Notes: generated by a model from the letters alone, not told the origin. Numbered from the stretch's first letter, positions 56,835 through 64,000 are shown. The stretch is 64,000 nt of DNA from SB11 sp035906255 (GCA_035906255.1 JAMIFM010000018.1:201694-265693); one strand, 5' to 3'. Numbers and translations are program-made.

Positions 56835-57009
56835 TTGCTGATCATCTCCCTGTGCAGTGGCGATTTTATATATACTGTCGTGCCTATCTTTTTGATAAAA
56901 AGCTTTTTTAGTTACTTTAACTGATGTATTTTCCAGTTTTATCTTTATAGCAATACTATTAGTAACCATTATTTGTGCTGTTTGTAGTTGAGCAGCTCCC
57001 CGAAAAACT

Positions 57010-57876
57010 ATGCAAAATGAGAAAACACTTAAGGCCGTTGTGATACCTAAATCACAATATGTATTAAATGGTACAGACTATAAGGCTGATATAATTTTGG
57101 TTGAGCAGGATACTTCAAAAGAATTTTCAGCCTATATAAACGACAGTCAAACAAAAAGTGAAAATGGTGTTATACAATACGCTGCGAGGGTTAACAAACC
57201 CGGCGAGTACACACTGAACGGTTATATTGATAACGCGCAAAAAACACCCTTTGAGAGTCATTATTCGGTAGTACATTCATTGGCTGTTATATCAGCAGAT
57301 AAGATGAACGTATTTTATGTTGGCCTTGAAAACCCCGTATCAATTGCTGTGCCTGGTTTTTCTCAGGATAAGGTTATAGTTTCAATATCAGCGGGCAGCA
57401 GCATAAAGTTTATTAGGGCAGGCCATTATAGTGTTACTTGTCCCAGTGGTGTAGGGGAAGTTAAAATAGACGTTGCAGTCAAGATGGACGATGGTACTTT
57501 GTTTAGAATTAGGACTGAGCGATTCAGGGTGAAAAATTTATCACGGCCTATAGTACAATTAGGCACCTTACATAGTGATGACGATGCAACAGTAGCAGCG
57601 ATTAGAGGTAACGCTATTCGTCTTTATGCTTCGTTTGGTAATGGATTTGTGTTTGATGGAATACAACTTAAAATAACAGGATATAGTTTCTCACTTGCAC
57701 GGGCGAGGGGTGGTAAATTAATTAGCGTTACGGGAACTTCAGAAGATTTACCCCAAGAGGCATTTGGGATAATAAGAGCTTTAGAGCCCGGCGATAAAAT
57801 AATAATTGATAACATAACCGGTACAGGCCCTGCAGGTCCGATGCGTTTTCAGCCATTTGTAATAGGTGTAAAGTAA
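57010..57876 (+). CDS. GldM-like protein lacking the membrane anchor and D1 domain
   Basis: 288 residues that match only D2-D4 of GldM. The opening VVIPKSQYVLNGTDYKADI corresponds to GldM1 residues from about 223, then VISADKMNVFYVGLENP (D3) and PIVQLGTLHSDDDATVA (D4), ending near the same point as the full-length protein (GTGPAGPMRFQPFVIGVK). There is no signal peptide, membrane helix or D1 coiled region, so as read it would stay in the cytoplasm. Just upstream in the same frame, codons 56941-56988 spell a hydrophobic run (IFIAILLVTIICAVCS), but a TGA at 56989-56991 separates it from the ATG and no start codon precedes it. It could be a decaying gene, a gene whose start region is damaged, or a true short form. 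The D2-D4 sequence itself is intact, which argues for selection until recently. Confidence 0.75.
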   Translation: MQNEKTLKAVVIPKSQYVLNGTDYKADIILVEQDTSKEFSAYINDSQTKSENGVIQYAARVNKPGEYTLNGYIDNAQKTPFESHYSVVHSLAVISADKMNVFYVGLENPVSIAVPGFSQDKVIVSISAGSSIKFIRAGHYSVTCPSGVGEVKIDVAVKMDDGTLFRIRTERFRVKNLSRPIVQLGTLHSDDDATVAAIRGNAIRLYASFGNGFVFDGIQLKITGYSFSLARARGGKLISVTGTSEDLPQEAFGIIRALEPGDKIIIDNITGTGPAGPMRFQPFVIGVK

Positions 57877-57938
57877 TTTACTAATCCCCCCAGATTATTT
57901 TGGTTTAATATTCTGACTGTTTTTGTGTTTATAAGAAT

Positions 57939-57995
57939 ATGAAAACAGTTGCTTTGCTTTTGTTTGTTGGCACCTGCCTACTCAGGTGCTCATAA
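57939..57995 (+). other. Micro-ORF resembling a lipoprotein signal peptide
   Basis: An 18-codon frame encodes M-K-T-V-A-L-L-L-F-V-G-T-C-L-L-R-C-S and then stops. It has the charge-hydrophobic-Cys profile of a lipoprotein signal (LLRC), but no mature part. It lies in the 264-bp gap before the second gldN. It may be a remnant of a lost lipoprotein gene or chance. Confidence 0.25.
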
Positions 57996-58140
57996 TATAA
58001 GGAATACGGTTAAACCAAAATTCCGTTCGTCGAAAACCCTATTCTGGGGCATCTATATAACAATAAGCTGTTTTCAAGTTGCGTTATAGTTTAAATCGCT
58101 GCTATGAAAATATAGCTACTCCACTTTAAACCAATTTGTT

Positions 58141-58956
58141 ATGCCTGAATTTTTTAAATACACCTTATGGGTTGTGCTGACTTTGGTATGCACTTTTGCC
58201 ACTGCACAACCTTTGCCCGAACCAACCCGTGATGTTACCGCTACCGCTGTTCCTTATGAGCCTTTGCGTGAAGCTGATGCTGCTTTTCAATGGACATTGG
58301 AACGAATTATTGATACACGTGAGAAACAGAATATAGCCCTTAATTGGCCCCAAAACAGTTTACGTGAATTGGTTTATAAAGCTGTGTTAACGGGACAAGT
58401 ACCTGCGTATAAAAACAACGAGTTTACTGAGACCTACGCGGATACAACAATTCCTACATTGGGGCGGTATTGCCATATTGTATATACTCTTTGTCCTGAT
58501 GCCATTGATCCTGAAGATTTATGCGAACAAACGATTTGTGAAGAGCCTGATTTGGAGAAAATGACCAAATGGAAGATTGTGGAGGAATGGATTTTTGACA
58601 ATGAACAAAGCAGGATGGTACCACGCATAGTTGGTATGGCATTAATGTATAAGCCTATTGCAGCGGGTGTTGAGTTACCTGAAACGCCTCTGTTTTGGGT
58701 GAAGTATGATGATATGAGACCGCAATTGGCTCAAAATAAAATGCTGAATGTACACAATGAACGGGCAAGTGTTTCTTTCGACCACTTTTTTCAGGGGCGG
58801 TTATTTAGCAGTTATGTAACTAAATACCCCAATGCTTTTGATTTGCCCATCAGCCAAATGGAGGAATTTGCTGATAATTCGCTGGCGGCACTTTATCAAT
58901 CAGAACAGATACGATTGAAGCTGATGGAAACCGAACACGATTTGTGGGAATACTAA
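58141..58956 (+). CDS. Second GldN paralogue with four extra cysteines
   Basis: 271 residues with a signal peptide (LWVVLTLVCTFATAQ). The GldN blocks are retained: LREADAAFQWTLERIIDTRE, NIALNWP, VEEWIFDNEQSRMVPRIVG, ELPETPLFWVKYDDMRP, LFSSYVTKYPNAFD and the same end, HDLWEY. The segment at about 100-140 is different from GldN1 and carries Cys111, Cys118, Cys128 and Cys133, whereas GldN1 has only one cysteine in its mature part. In the periplasm these could make two disulfides. The gene is followed after 105 bp by the second gldM, in the reverse order to the core operon. It probably forms or modifies a GldKN-type ring together with that GldM. Intact frame and motifs suggest it works. Confidence 0.88.
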   Translation: MPEFFKYTLWVVLTLVCTFATAQPLPEPTRDVTATAVPYEPLREADAAFQWTLERIIDTREKQNIALNWPQNSLRELVYKAVLTGQVPAYKNNEFTETYADTTIPTLGRYCHIVYTLCPDAIDPEDLCEQTICEEPDLEKMTKWKIVEEWIFDNEQSRMVPRIVGMALMYKPIAAGVELPETPLFWVKYDDMRPQLAQNKMLNVHNERASVSFDHFFQGRLFSSYVTKYPNAFDLPISQMEEFADNSLAALYQSEQIRLKLMETEHDLWEY

Positions 58957-59061
58957 TCAAGTAATCATTTTCAGGGAATGCTTATCACAGGTTATGAAAA
59001 TAGCCTGAATGTATTCCCATTTTTATAATCAAACCAATAACCTTAACTAATAACTAAACCT

Positions 59062-60585
59062 ATGGCAACAGGAAAACTAAGTTTGCGCCAAAAGATGATT
59101 AACATGATGTATTTGGTGCTATTGGCCATTTTGGCCTTGAATGTGAGTGCAGAAGTGTTAAAAGCCTTTTATATGATGGAAGTGAGTATGCAAAAAACAG
59201 GTGAAAACATTGATGCGAAAAACAACTATGTATTGCAAAGTTTTGCGAAACTTATGGGAACCCAACCCGAACGGACAAAAGAGTGGGAGGCTAAAGCGCA
59301 GCAGGGTAGGGTACTGAGCGACGATTTTGTGAAATACATTGAGCAACTTAAAAAGGAATTGGCTGATGAAAGCGGGGGACGAAAAGTTGACGATACTGGT
59401 AAAGAAACTGAGTTGAAAAATAGTGATAATACCGAAAAGCACGCCAATATTTTGCTGAACAAAGGAAAGGCGGCTGAACTAAAACGTAGGATTAATGAAG
59501 TACGCGACCGTATGATTGCACTTGTACCTCAGGAAGACCGCAAGAACATTCGCACGGATTTATATACCCTTGATGAAAATGGCAAGACATGGGAGGTAGT
59601 AAATTTTGAGGGAGTACCTATTGCAGCAGTGATGGCTACTATGACAAAGCTGCAAAACGACTGTAAGAACACCTATGCGGATGTACTGAATATACTTTAT
59701 AGTAAAACAGGCACAGCCCCGGTTACTATTGATGTGCTTGAAGCTCATATAATACCGAAAAAGCCGTTTGTGATGGCAGGCGATAAGTTTGAAGCGGATA
59801 TTTTTCTTGCAGCTTCTGATAGTAAGCAAGCTGCTGAAATTGTGCTTGACGGGCAAACATATATTGCGGCTGATGGGAAGTTCAGCTATTCAAAAGCAAC
59901 CGTTGCTCAGGGTGAGCAAACCGTTAAAGGAATGATTAAAGTAAAAGGCAGGGACGGGATAAAAGAATATCCGTTTAGTACAACTTATAACGTGTTCAGT
60001 GGTTTTGCCGCAGTATCTGCTGATGCAATGAAGGTGTTGTATTTAGGTTTGGAGAACCCCATCTCAATTTCAGTTCCCGGCGTGCCTACGGATAGAGTAA
60101 TAGCATCCATTAGCAACGGTTCTTTAGCCAAAGTGCGTAATAATCAATACATAGCAAGGGTGACTACAAAAGGCGATGTGACAATTAATATTTCTGTACG
60201 CAATGATGATGGGTCGATTAAAAACTTTGGGCAATATGTGTTTAAAGCAAAAACACCTCCGCCGGCAGAAGCACGGCTGGGAATCCTGAAACCATCAACA
60301 GAATCAAAAGGTATGTTGATGGCTCAAAACAAACTGTTTGCAGTGCCTGCTTACGATATCGGGTTTGCAGGGGTAACATACAAGGTTACATCTTATAATT
60401 GTTTAATCCGTAGGAAAAATGATGTGTTGGGGCCGTTTCAGGTGTCGGGTGATGCTGTTAGCCAAGAAATTAAAAACCAGATTAACACACTTAAGAAAGG
60501 TGATTTTGTAATATTTACTGATATTAAAGGCACCGGACCTTTAGGCGCAATTTCAATGGCAGATGTTTCATATACAGTGAGATAG
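59062..60585 (+). CDS. Second full-length GldM paralogue
   Basis: 507 residues. The membrane-anchor region RQKMINMMYLVLLAILALNV is nearly the same as in GldM1. A helical D1 follows (about 35-220, with SGGRK conserved) and then D2 (IIPKKPFVMAGDKFEAD), D3 (VSADAMKVLYLGLENPISIS) and D4 (about 405-507). The anchor similarity indicates that it can enter the same GldL ring, since no second gldL is present in the window. D4, the end that touches the GldKN ring, is the most divergent part and has no counterpart to several GldM1 residues. This fits a motor arm dedicated to GldN2. No promoter match was found before the ATG; a strong terminator lies 23 bp after the stop. Confidence 0.9.
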   Translation: MATGKLSLRQKMINMMYLVLLAILALNVSAEVLKAFYMMEVSMQKTGENIDAKNNYVLQSFAKLMGTQPERTKEWEAKAQQGRVLSDDFVKYIEQLKKELADESGGRKVDDTGKETELKNSDNTEKHANILLNKGKAAELKRRINEVRDRMIALVPQEDRKNIRTDLYTLDENGKTWEVVNFEGVPIAAVMATMTKLQNDCKNTYADVLNILYSKTGTAPVTIDVLEAHIIPKKPFVMAGDKFEADIFLAASDSKQAAEIVLDGQTYIAADGKFSYSKATVAQGEQTVKGMIKVKGRDGIKEYPFSTTYNVFSGFAAVSADAMKVLYLGLENPISISVPGVPTDRVIASISNGSLAKVRNNQYIARVTTKGDVTINISVRNDDGSIKNFGQYVFKAKTPPPAEARLGILKPSTESKGMLMAQNKLFAVPAYDIGFAGVTYKVTSYNCLIRRKNDVLGPFQVSGDAVSQEIKNQINTLKKGDFVIFTDIKGTGPLGAISMADVSYTVR

Positions 60586-60608
60586 TAGTTTCTTATATAA
60601 CATATACT

Positions 60609-60653
60609 AAAACAGCTGAATGATTAGGTGTAAACCAACTATTCAGCTGTTTT
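60609..60653. terminator. Bidirectional terminator between gldM2 and doxX
   Basis: AAAACAGCTGAAT (60609-60621) and ATTCAGCTGTTTT (60641-60653) form a perfect 13-bp stem with A/T-rich flanks, between convergent genes. It serves both the second gldM and the DoxX gene. Confidence 0.88.
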
Positions 60654-60669
60654 GTTTTAAAGTCATTAG

Positions 60670-61047
60670 TTATTTACGAACCAACAATAATTGATAGTGC
60701 TCTTTATTGGCGTACGCCACAAACAGATTTAATGCCAATAGAACAATCGAAATTACCACTGTTGACGGTTCTAAGAAGGCATGGTATAAGAAAATGTTTA
60801 GGGTGATTGGGAAAATTACTACTGTGGTTAAAGGTACAAATTGCCCCGCAATAAGAGCAATGCCGCAAATCAATTCAATCGCTTTCACAAGGTTCATCAT
60901 ATACCCTGAGCTAAAAAGACCGGTCATAAAAGTTGCGGCAGGGCCGTGCATTTCTTTGGCCGGCATAAGCTGGAAGAAATACATGAGTGAAAATAGTGTA
61001 AATACTGCTCCTAATAAAATACGGGCTATTACAGTTGCTTTTTTCAT
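60670..61047 (-). CDS. DoxX family membrane protein
   Basis: 125 residues with four membrane helices (about 5-24, 43-65, 70-90 and 95-115). The family blocks are ARILLGAVFTLFSLMYFFQL and the second-helix MMNLVKAIELICGIALIAGQ, with FVPLTTVVIFPITLNIFLYH. DoxX-family proteins are small quinol- or redox-linked inner-membrane proteins, often paired with HxlR regulators. Here the HxlR gene is divergent with a 96-bp shared gap, so it is a likely target of that regulator. A near -7 box (CATCTTTG on the minus strand, 61080-61073) is one base off consensus. Confidence 0.85.
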   Translation of the reverse strand: MKKATVIARILLGAVFTLFSLMYFFQLMPAKEMHGPAATFMTGLFSSGYMMNLVKAIELICGIALIAGQFVPLTTVVIFPITLNIFLYHAFLEPSTVVISIVLLALNLFVAYANKEHYQLLLVRK

Positions 61048-61087
61048 AATAAGATAATTTTAAATATTAGCACAAAGATGAAACGAG

Positions 61088-61118
61088 TTGATATATAAAA
61101 TATATTGGTTTACTTTTG
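61088..61118 (+). promoter_or_regulatory. Bacteroidota promoter of the HxlR gene
   Basis: TTG (61088-61090), a 20-bp spacer and TACTTTTG (61111-61118) match the -33/-7 consensus. Transcription would start near 61125, 19 bp before the ATG at 61144, so the longer frame from the TTG at 61105 is excluded. The -7 box has the same eight bases as the one at 963. Confidence 0.75.
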
Positions 61119-61143
61119 TATAGTAGTTTACAAGAGTATATTT

Positions 61144-61530
61144 ATGGAAAACATGATAGTTGTAGAGGGGCAAGTGCGGAACAAGGTAGAATGCAAAGCC
61201 CACATGCGGCCGATAACTGATACACTTGAGATAGTGGGCGGTAAGTGGAAACTGCCTATATTGTTTGAGTTGCTGCACCAAGGCACTCCCTTGCGTTTTA
61301 TGGAATTACAAAGGCAAATAGGTGGTATAACGGCTAAAATGCTGTCGAAAGAACTTAAAGATTTAGAAATAAACCAATTGGTTGAACGTAAGGTGTATGC
61401 TACCATACCTGTAACCGTTGAATATGAAATGACGGAATACGGGAAAACTTTGGGTAAAGTAATTAGTGCATTACACGATTGGGGTACCCAACACCGCGCC
61501 CGTATTTTAGACGGCATCGTAGCCTCATAA
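61144..61530 (+). CDS. HxlR family winged-helix transcriptional regulator
   Basis: 128 residues from the ATG at 61144, chosen on promoter position. The HxlR core starts at Cys17 (VECKAHMRPITDTLEIVGGKWKL in outline), with the winged-helix segments LFELLHQGTPLRFMELQRQI, GGITAKMLSKELKDLE and the wing VYATIPVTVEYEMTEYG. HxlR proteins are dimers that often respond to thiol stress or electrophiles through the N-terminal cysteine. Divergent doxX is the probable target. The gene may autoregulate through the 96-bp gap. Confidence 0.9.
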   Translation: MENMIVVEGQVRNKVECKAHMRPITDTLEIVGGKWKLPILFELLHQGTPLRFMELQRQIGGITAKMLSKELKDLEINQLVERKVYATIPVTVEYEMTEYGKTLGKVISALHDWGTQHRARILDGIVAS

Positions 61531-61569
61531 AAGTATAGGCGGCAAAAGTTTCATAACCTTAATATACAC

Positions 61570-61600
61570 TTTCAAATTGCCATAATACCCCCTATTTTTG
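61570..61600 (+). promoter_or_regulatory. Bacteroidota promoter of the FTCD-like gene
   Basis: TATTTTTG (61593-61600) is a full -7 match; TTTC (61570-61573) lies 19 bp upstream as a weak -33. Transcription would start about 10 bp before the ATG at 61618, so the leader is very short. Confidence 0.55.
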
Positions 61601-61617
61601 CGCAAACTGAAAGAGTT

Positions 61618-63303
61618 ATGCAAAGAATTATAGAGTGTGTGCCCAACTTTAGTGAAGGGCGCGATATGGGGATAATAAAGCAGATTACAGAGGTAATTGA
61701 AGCTGTTGAAGGGGTAAAACTGTTGGATGTTGACCCCGGCAAAGCCACCAACCGCACTGTAGTAACTTTTGTGGGCGAACCTGAGGCGGTGATTGAAGCC
61801 GCTTACCAAGCAATTAAAAAAGCGGGTGAAGTAATAGATATGAGCAAACATACAGGTGAGCACCCGCGTATGGGTGCAATTGATGTATGCCCTCTAATAC
61901 CCGTTGCAGGCATTAGTATGGAAGAAACTGCTAAGTATGCCCAAAAATTGGCAAAAAGGGTGGGAGAGGAGTTAAACCTGCCTATCTATTTATACGAAGA
62001 AGCCCAAGCTGATAAAAACCGCAGCAATCTTTCAGTAATCCGTGCGGGGGAATACGAAGGCTTTTTTGATAAAATTAAATTACCCGAATGGAAACCCGAT
62101 TTCGGGCCTGCTGTATTTGATGCAAAGCGCGGAGCTACAGTAATTGGTGCCCGTGATTTCTTGATTGCGTATAACGTTAACCTAAATACAAAATCAACCC
62201 GTATAGCAAATGCAATAGCGTTTGACGTGCGTGAAGCAGGCCGTAACAAGCGCATCGGCCATCCTGTGTTGGGTGAGTTGGTGTTGGATGAAAACGGCGA
62301 ACCTGTGCGCATACCCGGCACATTAAAGGCAGTAAAAGCCATTGGTTGGTATATTGAAGAATACGGAGTGGCGCAAATAAGCATGAACCTGACTAACATG
62401 AATGTAACCTCGGTGCACATGGCTTTTGATGAAGTATGCAACAAAGCCACTGCAAGAGGAATAAGGGTTACCGGTTCAGAGTTGGTGGGCTTAATACCTT
62501 TAAAAGCGATGCTGGATGCCGGCCGTTACTTTTTGAATAAACAAGGCCGTAGTGAAGGTGTTAGCGAAGAAGAGTTAATCTTTATAGCCATTAAGTCTAT
62601 GGGCTTGGATGAGTTAAGCCCATTTAATCCCAACGAGAAAATTATCGAATACAAACTGCGCAGCATTGCTGATGAACGATTGGTGAATATGACCTTAAAA
62701 GGGTTTGCTAATGAAACTGCCAGCGATAGCCCTGCGCCGGGTGGTGGTTCAATAGCTGCCTATGTCGGTGCGTTAGGAGTGTCTTTAGGGGCGATGGTAG
62801 CCAATTTAAGCGCAGATAAACGCGGTTGGGAAGAGAAACGCGAATTCTTTTCAGAGTGGGCTAAAAACGGACAAGAACTTAAAAAGGCACTAATTGCAGA
62901 TGTGGATGAAGATACCCGTGCCTTTAACCGTATTATGGAAGCATTTGGGTTGCCGAAATCTAACGAGGATGAAAAGAAAGCCCGTTCACTGGCCATTGAA
63001 GAAGCTACAAAATATGCCTGCCAAGTGCCTTATAAGGTGATGGAAACAGCATACAGCGGTTTGGTATTGTTGGAGCAAATGATAGAGAAAGGTAACCCCA
63101 ACAGCATTACTGATGCAGGTGTGGGTGTATTGTGTGTAAAAACAGCCGTACGCGGCGCATACTTTAATGTGCTGGTAAATGCTCAGGGTTTAAAAGATCG
63201 TGCTTTTGCCGAAGATATTAAAGACCGCGCCCAAAAACTATTAGCTGTTAACCATGCAAAAGCAGATGAGTTGATTGCCAAAGTAGAGGCTGCAATTAAA
63301 TAA
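61618..63303 (+). CDS. Bifunctional glutamate formimidoyltransferase / formimidoyltetrahydrofolate cyclodeaminase
   Basis: 561 residues. The N-terminal formiminotransferase domain (about 1-300) starts IIECVPNFSEGRD and has HTGEHPRMGAIDVCPLIPV with His82, which matches the catalytic His82 of porcine FTCD. The cyclodeaminase domain (about 355-561) carries the DSPAPGGGS loop (370-378). The length and fusion match mammalian-type FTCD. The enzyme moves the formimino group of formiminoglutamate to tetrahydrofolate, then releases ammonia to give methenyl-THF, the last step of histidine breakdown. Neither hutH, hutU nor hutI is in the window, so the pathway continues elsewhere. The start at 61618 fits the promoter. 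Confidence 0.93.
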   Translation: MQRIIECVPNFSEGRDMGIIKQITEVIEAVEGVKLLDVDPGKATNRTVVTFVGEPEAVIEAAYQAIKKAGEVIDMSKHTGEHPRMGAIDVCPLIPVAGISMEETAKYAQKLAKRVGEELNLPIYLYEEAQADKNRSNLSVIRAGEYEGFFDKIKLPEWKPDFGPAVFDAKRGATVIGARDFLIAYNVNLNTKSTRIANAIAFDVREAGRNKRIGHPVLGELVLDENGEPVRIPGTLKAVKAIGWYIEEYGVAQISMNLTNMNVTSVHMAFDEVCNKATARGIRVTGSELVGLIPLKAMLDAGRYFLNKQGRSEGVSEEELIFIAIKSMGLDELSPFNPNEKIIEYKLRSIADERLVNMTLKGFANETASDSPAPGGGSIAAYVGALGVSLGAMVANLSADKRGWEEKREFFSEWAKNGQELKKALIADVDEDTRAFNRIMEAFGLPKSNEDEKKARSLAIEEATKYACQVPYKVMETAYSGLVLLEQMIEKGNPNSITDAGVGVLCVKTAVRGAYFNVLVNAQGLKDRAFAEDIKDRAQKLLAVNHAKADELIAKVEAAIK

Positions 63304-63329
63304 ACCCTTTCGTAAATGTAAAAGGGTTA

Positions 63330-63474
63330 TCTCAAAAGTGAGAATATCTTACGATTTTATCGTCATTGCGAGGTTGCCCGAAGCAATCCCGCCCAAACCA
63401 TACAAACGGATTGCTTCGTCAGCCGAAGACGGCTTTCTCGCAATGACGGAATAAAGCTATGCAGACTTTTGAGA
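63330..63474. repeat. Nested palindromic repeat element (about 145 bp)
   Basis: Three inverted-repeat layers are nested. Outer: TCTCAAAAGT (63330-63339) with ACTTTTGAGA (63465-63474). Middle: CGTCATTGCGAG (63361-63372) with CTCGCAATGACG (63437-63448), 12 bp perfect. Inner: CGAAGCAATCC (63379-63389) with GGATTGCTTCG (63408-63418), 11 bp perfect. A further small hairpin AGCCGAAGACGGCT lies at 63421-63434. The CGTCATTGCGAGG start and GGATTGCTTCG core are known from widespread dispersed repeats in Bacteroidota genomes. It lies 27 bp after the FTCD stop and carries no gene. Folding of the transcript could also protect or end the FTCD mRNA. Confidence 0.8.
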
Positions 63475-63487
63475 CAGTACTTGCTAT

Positions 63488-64000
63488 TTACATCACCATG
63501 CTCATTAGGTAGCATATCGCAGCTATACGGCAAATTTTTTTGTTAAAATGGGGCTTGCCTAAGGTTTCGGTTATTTCGTCAACCAGCAGCTTCGCAGTAA
63601 AGTTTTTATTTCTCACCACCCGTTTAATGCTGTTTCCTAATGCAAACCCAACCGATTGTTTATCACGTTCAGAAGCTACATTGTTAACCGTATTCACAAA
63701 AGCCGAGATAAGATTACCAAAAGCAAAAATCTCTTTATCAGTCATGTAGTTGCTGCAACTGTCAGTCAATCTCAGGTTGTTTGTTTTTATAATGTTCTCA
63801 AACAACACCAAATAGGCTTTGCCACCTGTATCAATAAGCCACCCGCAACTATCCAAAGCCCTTTCATAAGGTGCAAATGCCTTATAAACGGTATCACCAT
63901 ACGCCATTGTAAGTTGTTTCTCAAACAAAACAAAAGCAGCATCGGCTAAAACAATATGTGTTAAAAGTTCATCGGCATTCGTTGCAGTGTATTCTTCTTC
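63488..64000 (-). CDS. Unrecognised protein, C-terminal part (start outside window)
   Basis: The minus-strand frame is open to the window edge, giving at least 170 codons; a TTG at 63928 is only an internal candidate start. The visible part is helical and soluble, with a FEKQLTMAYGDTVYKAFAPY block, DSCGWLIDTGGKAYLV, and a positively charged region near SIKRVVRNKNF. The C-terminus ends in a hydrophobic CRIAAICYLMSMVM stretch. I recognise no family. It may read into the repeat element at 63330-63474, with its stop 13 bp from the element's edge. Confidence 0.6.
   Translation of the reverse strand, partial: EEEYTATNADELLTHIVLADAAFVLFEKQLTMAYGDTVYKAFAPYERALDSCGWLIDTGGKAYLVLFENIIKTNNLRLTDSCSNYMTDKEIFAFGNLISAFVNTVNNVASERDKQSVGFALGNSIKRVVRNKNFTAKLLVDEITETLGKPHFNKKICRIAAICYLMSMVM

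Noticed and set aside
56989..56991. TGA read as selenocysteine or by readthrough to join the hydrophobic leader to the GldM fragment
   Set aside because: There is no start codon upstream in that frame, no visible SECIS-like hairpin, and no selenoprotein relation for GldM.
63303..63328. Terminator after FTCD (AACCCTTT/AAAGGGTT)
   Set aside because: A stem is possible but there is no T-run; it is kept only as weak structure next to the palindromic element.

Overview
The window comes from a gliding/T9SS-positive member of the Bacteroidota. The evidence is a complete porP-gldK-gldL-gldM-gldN type IX secretion (T9SS) core, eight predicted T9SS cargo proteins with type A or type B C-terminal sorting domains, Bacteroidota-type promoters (TAnnTTTG at -7), and Bacteroidota families such as DUF4271 and PorP/SprF. 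Base composition is AT-leaning. I saw no rRNA, tRNA, phage or transposase gene.

Layout: 1-618 is the 3' end of an unrecognised gene, closed by a strong terminator. 993-32425 holds seven same-strand genes with gaps of 8-37 bp, one promoter-like site in front and one terminator behind. They are two CHU_C (type B) adhesins, three giant type A surface proteins of about 2000-2650 residues, a PorE-like OmpA lipoprotein and a PorP/SprF-like barrel. This may be a single transcript of about 31 kb. A tandem array of about five 121-bp units follows (32511-33098).

33157-49251 is mostly on the minus strand: a T9SS-secreted endonuclease/exonuclease/phosphatase, a DUF1304 membrane protein, a duplicated lamin-tail-like secreted protein, a paralogue of the gene at the left edge, a secreted YD-repeat-like protein, three membrane proteins (one TMEM175-like), a multi-PAS histidine kinase overlapping a CheY-like regulator, and HemW.

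49295-56785 on the plus strand carries DUF4271 and uroporphyrinogen-III synthase genes, then porP-gldKLMN, ended by a terminator. 57010-60585 is a second, unusual block: a GldM-like protein lacking the membrane anchor and first domain, a second GldN with four extra cysteines, and a second full-length GldM, without a second GldK, GldL or PorP. This is the strongest candidate for an undescribed variation, an alternative or modulated T9SS/gliding motor. The right end has a divergent DoxX/HxlR pair, a bifunctional FTCD-like enzyme of histidine breakdown, a nested palindromic repeat, and a gene running off the edge.

The window joins export machinery to its likely cargo: GldKLMN/PorP drive export and surface attachment of the adhesins and the nuclease, and the SprF-like protein at 31475 probably serves the type B adhesins beside it. 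Several starts were moved downstream of the longest open frame on promoter, signal-peptide or terminator evidence. Family assignments come from reading the sequence, not from database searches.
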